A stretch of 41,587 nt of DNA from Candidatus Brocadiia bacterium. GTDB taxonomy: Bacteria > Planctomycetota > MHYJ01 > JACQXL01 > JACQZI01. Positions 37,160-41,587 of this stretch are shown here, in pieces. The translations under genes were made by a program, and so were the position numbers. The stretch is taken from NCBI GenBank assembly GCA_020051675.1, contig JAGVQN010000023.1, positions 1-41,587 on the forward strand, given 5' to 3'. The notes under the pieces were generated by a model that was given only the letters and a program-made list of their open reading frames with translations, was not told where the DNA came from and ran no database searches. Each line of letters opens with the position of its first letter. Position 1 is the first letter of the stretch.

Positions 37160-38313
37160 AAGAAGTAACCACCGGTAATCACGCGGTATCTTACGGCGCG
37201 ATGTTAAGCCGTGCGCAGGTAATCGCGGCATACCCGATTACCCCGCAGACCCAAATCGTGGAGTTACTCTCCAATTTCTGCGCCACAGGCAAGCTTAAAG
37301 CCAAGTTCCTTAAAGTGGAATCGGAACACTCAGTCATGGCGGCTTCTATCGGCGCATCCCTTGCCGGAGCGCGCGCCTTTACCGCCACCAGCGGACAGGG
37401 ACTCGCCTTAATGCACGAAATGATTCACTGGGCGGCTAACGGACGTCTCCCCATCGTCATGGCGGATGTCAACCGCTCCATGGCGCCGGGCTGGTCTATC
37501 TGGACCGACCAGAACGATTCGCTTTCCCAGCGCGATACCGGCTGGATACAGCTCTATTGCGAATCTTCCCAGGAAGTAACCGACAGCATCATCCAGGGAT
37601 TCAAAATCGCCGAAAAGGTCTACCTGCCGGTAATGGTCATCCTGGATGCATTTGTGCTGTCGCATACTTCGGAAGTGATAGATTTACCGGATATCAAACT
37701 GGTGGATAAATACCTGCCGCCCTTTAAAGCCCGCGATATGATGGACATGAAAAACCCGCGCGCCTTCGGCGGATTGGTCACGCCGGATTTTAACTTCGAA
37801 CTGAAATATAAAATACAGGAAGCCATGAACCAGACAATTCCGGTTGCCAAATGGGCGGACCGCGAATTCAAGCGTATTCTCGGCCGCTCCTACGGAATCA
37901 TCGAAGCCTATAAATGCGAAAAAGCCGATACGATTCTGGTCACTTCCGGTACGATTACCTCGACCAGCCGTTACGTAATAAACCAGTTGCACGCCCAGGG
38001 TAAAAAGAACGTCGGGATATTGAAAATTAGGATGTTCCGCCCCTTCCCGGCAAAAGAAGTCGTTGCGGTATTAAGCAAAGCCAAAAAGGTCGCCGTAATA
38101 GACCGCAATATCGGCTACGGAGTCGGCGGCATATTCTGCCAGGAAGTCAAAGCCGCTTTCGGGAATGAAAAGAAACACCCGGAATTCTTTAACTTCATTA
38201 CCGGCATCGGTGGGCGCGACGTTACCCCCAAGGATATCCAAGGAATTATTGATTATACCGAAACCCATAAAAAGCCCAAAGAGGATATTATCTGGGTAGG
38301 TCTAAGGAAATAA
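37156..38313 (+). CDS. porA: Pyruvate:ferredoxin oxidoreductase alpha subunit
   Basis: TTGNHAVSYGAMLSRAQVIAAYPITPQTQIVELLSNF; ESEHSVMAASIGASLAGARAFTATSGQGLALMHE; ATGA overlap with upstream CDS. Confidence 0.95.
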   Translation: MKEVTTGNHAVSYGAMLSRAQVIAAYPITPQTQIVELLSNFCATGKLKAKFLKVESEHSVMAASIGASLAGARAFTATSGQGLALMHEMIHWAANGRLPIVMADVNRSMAPGWSIWTDQNDSLSQRDTGWIQLYCESSQEVTDSIIQGFKIAEKVYLPVMVILDAFVLSHTSEVIDLPDIKLVDKYLPPFKARDMMDMKNPRAFGGLVTPDFNFELKYKIQEAMNQTIPVAKWADREFKRILGRSYGIIEAYKCEKADTILVTSGTITSTSRYVINQLHAQGKKNVGILKIRMFRPFPAKEVVAVLSKAKKVAVIDRNIGYGVGGIFCQEVKAAFGNEKKHPEFFNFITGIGGRDVTPKDIQGIIDYTETHKKPKEDIIWVGLRK

Positions 38314-38316
38314 ATT

Positions 38317-39198
38317 ATGCGGAATGAAATACCGTTAGAAGAAAACCTGAATTCAGGGCATCTGGCATGTCCCGGCTGCGGCGGCTCTCTTTCCATGCGC
38401 CTTGCCTTAAAAGCGCTCGGCAGGAAAACATATCTGGTCCTGACCGCCTGCTGCTGGTCGATTATAGACGGTCCCTTCCCCTATTCCGCGGTTAAAATAC
38501 CATTGATGCATACGGCGTTTGAAACCGCCGGCTCGGCAGCCTCCGGCATACGAGCGGCGCTTGATATACTCGGCAAAAAAGATATCACCGTCATGGCATG
38601 GGCAGGCGACGGCGGCACGTTTGATATCGGGATACAGGCTCTTTCCGGCGCCGCGGAACGCAACGAGGATTTTATCTACTCCTGTTATGATAACGAGGCA
38701 TACATGAATACCGGCATCCAGCGCTCTTCAGGCACGCCCTGGGGCGCCTGGACCACAACCACCCCGGAAAGCAAAGGTGAGCAGAAAAAGAAAATCATGG
38801 AAATCATGGCCGCGCACCGGATTCCTTACGCCGCCACACTTTCTCCGGCTTATCCGGAAGATTTTATCAGGAAATACAAGAAAGCCAAATCAATCAAAGG
38901 CACTAAGTTCATGCACATACTTTCTCCCTGCCCGCCCGGATGGAAGACATCGTCAGAGCAATCAATGAAGCTCTCGCGGATGGCGGTTGAAAGCGGAGTC
39001 TTCCCGCTCTATGAAATAGAAAACGGGACAAAGTATACATTGAACAATCCGACCGCGGACTTTAAAATCAAGCCGATTAACGAATACATCTCGATGCAAG
39101 GGCGCTTCAGGCATCTCAACAAAGAGCAGATTAAGTTCATGCAGGAAAACGTCACCTCCGAATGGCAGCGGCTATTGCGCAAACTTAAATACGCTTAA
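38317..39198 (+). CDS. porB: Pyruvate:ferredoxin oxidoreductase beta subunit
   Basis: LACPGCGGSLSMRLALKALG; MAWAGDGGTFDIGIQALSGAAERNEDFIYSCYDNEAYMNTGIQRSSGTPWGAWTTTTP (TPP-binding motif). Confidence 0.96.
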   Translation: MRNEIPLEENLNSGHLACPGCGGSLSMRLALKALGRKTYLVLTACCWSIIDGPFPYSAVKIPLMHTAFETAGSAASGIRAALDILGKKDITVMAWAGDGGTFDIGIQALSGAAERNEDFIYSCYDNEAYMNTGIQRSSGTPWGAWTTTTPESKGEQKKKIMEIMAAHRIPYAATLSPAYPEDFIRKYKKAKSIKGTKFMHILSPCPPGWKTSSEQSMKLSRMAVESGVFPLYEIENGTKYTLNNPTADFKIKPINEYISMQGRFRHLNKEQIKFMQENVTSEWQRLLRKLKYA

Positions 39199-39339
39199 TT
39201 AAGTTCCCTAACCTATAACTCTTCAACCTCTAACCTGTAACCACTTTAAACATTGACTCTTCCCACGGGAAAAGTAGAATATCAAATTAAGGATATCGGC
39301 AAGGCGTCTCCGGAATTATGATTAGAGAAAGGAGAAAAA

Positions 39340-39858
39340 ATGACCGAATTAGTGCCGGTTGAAAAGATAGAAAATAAAATATTACAGATAAGAGGTAAAA
39401 AAGTTATGCTTGATAGTGACCTGGCAAAACTATATGAGGTTCCGACTAAAGCCTTGAATCAAGCTGTAAAAAGAAATATAAAACGGTTCCCCGATGATTT
39501 TATGTTACGACTGACCAAAAACGAGAAAGATAAACTGGTCACAAATTGTGACCACCTTAAAGCATTGAAGTTTTCGCCACAATTGCCCTATGTTTTTACA
39601 GAACAAGGAGTAGCGATGTTATCCAGCGTTTTAAATAGCGAACGAGCCGTTATGGTAAATATTCAGATAATGCGTGCTTTTGTCAGCTTAAAAAGAGAAA
39701 TCTTAACTTATACCGCCTTAAAACGAAAGCTTGAGTCAATGGAAAAGAAGTATGATGTGCAATTCAAGGTGGTATTTGAAGCTATCAAACAGTTAATGGT
39801 ACCGCTTAAGGATGCGGAAGAAAAACCTAAGCCAAGAATCGGGTTTCATAGGAGTTAA
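39340..39858 (+). CDS. ORF6N-domain protein
   Basis: IENKILQIRGKKVMLDSDLAKLYEVPTKALNQAVKRNIKRFPDDFMLRLTKNE; YVFTEQGVAMLSSVLNSERAVMVNIQIMRAFV. Confidence 0.93.
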   Translation: MTELVPVEKIENKILQIRGKKVMLDSDLAKLYEVPTKALNQAVKRNIKRFPDDFMLRLTKNEKDKLVTNCDHLKALKFSPQLPYVFTEQGVAMLSSVLNSERAVMVNIQIMRAFVSLKREILTYTALKRKLESMEKKYDVQFKVVFEAIKQLMVPLKDAEEKPKPRIGFHRS

Positions 39859-39920
39859 TCCGCGGGAAATATAAAATATCAGGTAAGGCGTTCCTGGAAT
39901 TATCAGAAAGGAAAATTAAG

Positions 39921-40367
39921 ATGAAAAAGAAAAAACAAAGATATATTGAACCTTGGTATGCTGTTAAGTGCCTTTTTCAGAATCCAGAAACAAAAACAGG
40001 TCCCCGTCAGCGATATGAGGAAAGAATCATTTTAGTAAAATCAAATAACTTTCCAAACGCGTTAAAAAAGGCAGATAGAGAAGCAAAAAAATATGCGAAA
40101 GATTCTAGCAATTGCAAGTATGTCGGGAGAATCTGCGATTTTCATTTGTTTGACAATTATGTTGGAGACCTTACTGAAATATATTCAGAAATTAGAAGGA
40201 GCAATTTAAGCCCAAAGGAATATATCGCTAAATATTATCCGGAAGACAGACTGGATGATTGTGAAAAAGACGGCTTAACACATAGATGGTATAATAAAGA
40301 TAACAAAAACAGCGCTTGCTATGAGTGTAATGTTGTTAAACCAGGCAGATTATGGGAAGAAGAATAG
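39921..40367 (+). CDS. Hypothetical protein, DUF4288-like N-terminal region
   Basis: EPWYAVKCLFQNPE...RYEERIILVKSNNFPNALKKADREAKKYAKD. Confidence 0.6.
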   Translation: MKKKKQRYIEPWYAVKCLFQNPETKTGPRQRYEERIILVKSNNFPNALKKADREAKKYAKDSSNCKYVGRICDFHLFDNYVGDLTEIYSEIRRSNLSPKEYIAKYYPEDRLDDCEKDGLTHRWYNKDNKNSACYECNVVKPGRLWEEE

Positions 40368-40395
40368 TGCTTTTCTGGGTAGTTCTGTCGATATC

Positions 40396-40473
40396 AGTAT
40401 AAAAAATACTGCCTCAAGTATACAAGATACTGATTCAAGTATAAGAAATACTTCTCTCAGTATAAACGATACC
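40396..40473. repeat. Four AGTATNNNNNATACY dyads at exact 21-bp spacing
   Basis: Starts at 40396, 40417, 40438 and 40459: AGTATAAAAAATACT, AGTATACAAGATACT, AGTATAAGAAATACT, AGTATAAACGATACC. Confidence 0.9.
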
Positions 40474-40484
40474 GAAGGGAGGGA

Positions 40485-41150
40485 ATGGCTATGAAAAGAG
40501 ATTATATCCCTGAAAGGGATGCTACATTTGATGAATGGCTTGCCAAATTCACTGGCTATGTATCGGCTCATTATGCGGAATTGGGCTTATCCGCTACGGA
40601 CAAGGATAATCTGGTTGCCGCTAATAACGATTGGAAAGCGAGCTTTTCCGCTCATCTAACGGCAAAGAACGCGGCCCGCGGCGCAAAGGCAACCAAAAAT
40701 AACAAGCGAAAAACGGCTGAATCGCTTGCCAGGAATCTTGCCCAACGGGCGACTGTTTATCCAGGGATAACAAATGACCGCCGCGCATCAATGGGCCTAA
40801 CGGTTCCGGATACCAATCCTACCCCGACCGCGCCGGAATATGTGGCAACTTTAAACCCGCCCCTTTTAGTTCTGGACTGGTCAGGACGCGGGCAGGTGGT
40901 GATTCATTTCGGAGTCAATCCGGAAAATGAAAAGGAGAATTCCAAGCCAAAGGATATTGCCGGCGTTAAGATATGGTATCGTATAGAGACTGGGGTGTGG
41001 ACATTTTTGGCGGACGATACCAACAGTCCTTATACGCATCAATTATCCATAACTGAGCCGGCGACTGTGGAATACAAGGCGCAGTGGTTTGATAAAAAGA
41101 TGCGCACCGGTCCTTTTGGCCAGACGGCTAAATGCGTTGTTACTCCGTAG
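40485..41150 (+). CDS. Hypothetical protein, possible Fn3/Ig-like C-terminal half
   Basis: Open 221-aa ORF with RBS-like gaaggga upstream; KIWYRIETGVWTFLADDTNSPYTHQLSITEPATVEYKAQWFDKK. Confidence 0.65.
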   Translation: MAMKRDYIPERDATFDEWLAKFTGYVSAHYAELGLSATDKDNLVAANNDWKASFSAHLTAKNAARGAKATKNNKRKTAESLARNLAQRATVYPGITNDRRASMGLTVPDTNPTPTAPEYVATLNPPLLVLDWSGRGQVVIHFGVNPENEKENSKPKDIAGVKIWYRIETGVWTFLADDTNSPYTHQLSITEPATVEYKAQWFDKKMRTGPFGQTAKCVVTP

Positions 41151-41349
41151 TCCTAATCAGAACGGTTAGTCGTGGATGGTAGGCGAACCCTACAACCCGT
41201 GAAATGCCGCTAGTTATAAAAACCTGCCGCAAGATAGGCATGGGCTGGAAAATATCATTAGACTGTCCCATCAATAATTAATTTCCAAAGAGAGATCTTA
41301 AATACTTCTTGTTTAACTTCTTTTCTTGATGCTTACGGAACAATAATCT

Positions 41350-41587
41350 CTACTTTTGAGAAATAACAAGCATCTCAAAATCCCCTGTCGTCAGCTTGTC
41401 GTTTCTTGAGTACGCCCCGAGCTTGGCGCCGAAAATATCGATTTTTTTATACCCCAACGTCTTTAAAAGCCATGTGAGTTCACTTGGCACATAGTAGCGC
41501 TCGTTACAGGTTAATTCCTTTTTAGTTCCCGCATCGTCCTCGAACACGACGGTGTTGTGGTCCCGGAACGTCATCAGATCGAAAGAA
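41350..41587 (-). CDS. C-terminal fragment of a probable SAM-dependent methyltransferase (N-terminus off right edge)
   Basis: Frame stays open to the edge (...SFDLMTFRDHNTVVFEDDAGTKKELTCNERYYVPSELTWLLKTLGYKKIDIFGAKLGAYSRNDKLTTGDFEMLVISQK). Confidence 0.55.
   Translation of the reverse strand, partial: SFDLMTFRDHNTVVFEDDAGTKKELTCNERYYVPSELTWLLKTLGYKKIDIFGAKLGAYSRNDKLTTGDFEMLVISQK

Noticed and set aside
39266-39923. Integron attC sites
   Set aside because: The duplicated leaders lack the paired R/L core sites and foldback structure of attC, and no integrase is present.
40350-40571. 73-aa minus-strand ORF with heptad repeats (VSFILREVFLILESVSCILEAVFFILIS)
   Set aside because: The heptad pattern is a by-product of the 21-bp dyad array; it overlaps two better-supported plus-strand ORFs and has no upstream RBS context.
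41160-41260. Possible structured RNA (ggtaggcgaaccctac hairpin)
   Set aside because: Only a 5-bp stem and no further supporting structure; likely chance or a generic intergenic repeat.

Overview
The window looks like a chromosomal segment of an anaerobic, LPS-bearing (diderm) bacterium. It encodes LptD, a corrinoid Fe-S protein of the Wood-Ljungdahl pathway and pyruvate:ferredoxin oxidoreductase. The protein style (LamG/Ig/kelch giants, many intergenic repeats) suggests a planctomycete or similar uncultured lineage, but taxonomy is inference only. Left to right: (1) a giant minus-strand surface-protein gene of at least 2,900 codons (1..8700, runs off the left edge, missing from the ORF track because it has no stop in the window), preceded by a YgiT/MqsA-type zinc-finger ORF; (2) a complete IS66-family element with perfect 8-bp target duplications and a frameshifted transposase; (3) a G-rich tract followed by a noncoding array of exactly 22-bp direct repeats (about 15 units); (4) a plus-strand minor-pilin cluster (11.8-17.8 kb) interrupted by a GxxExxY nuclease-fold gene; (5) a convergent minus-strand minor-pilin cluster (18.0-24.4 kb) containing a 1,411-aa prepilin-like protein with kelch-like repeats; (6) ThiF/MoeB, HTH-PAS regulator, tRNA-Arg, lptD, ugd, coaD, fabZ-like, phosphoesterase, acsC/cdhE; (7) a POR operon with a GltD-like/ferredoxin fusion; (8) an accessory right end with ORF6N and DUF4288-like genes, duplicated leaders and a 21-bp-phased dyad array. 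The most notable signals are the 22-bp array, the prepilin/beta-propeller fusion inside paired pilin clusters, and several different families of short palindromic or intergenic repeats that have been absorbed in frame into conserved proteins, including a pilin leader peptide and an apparent signal peptide.
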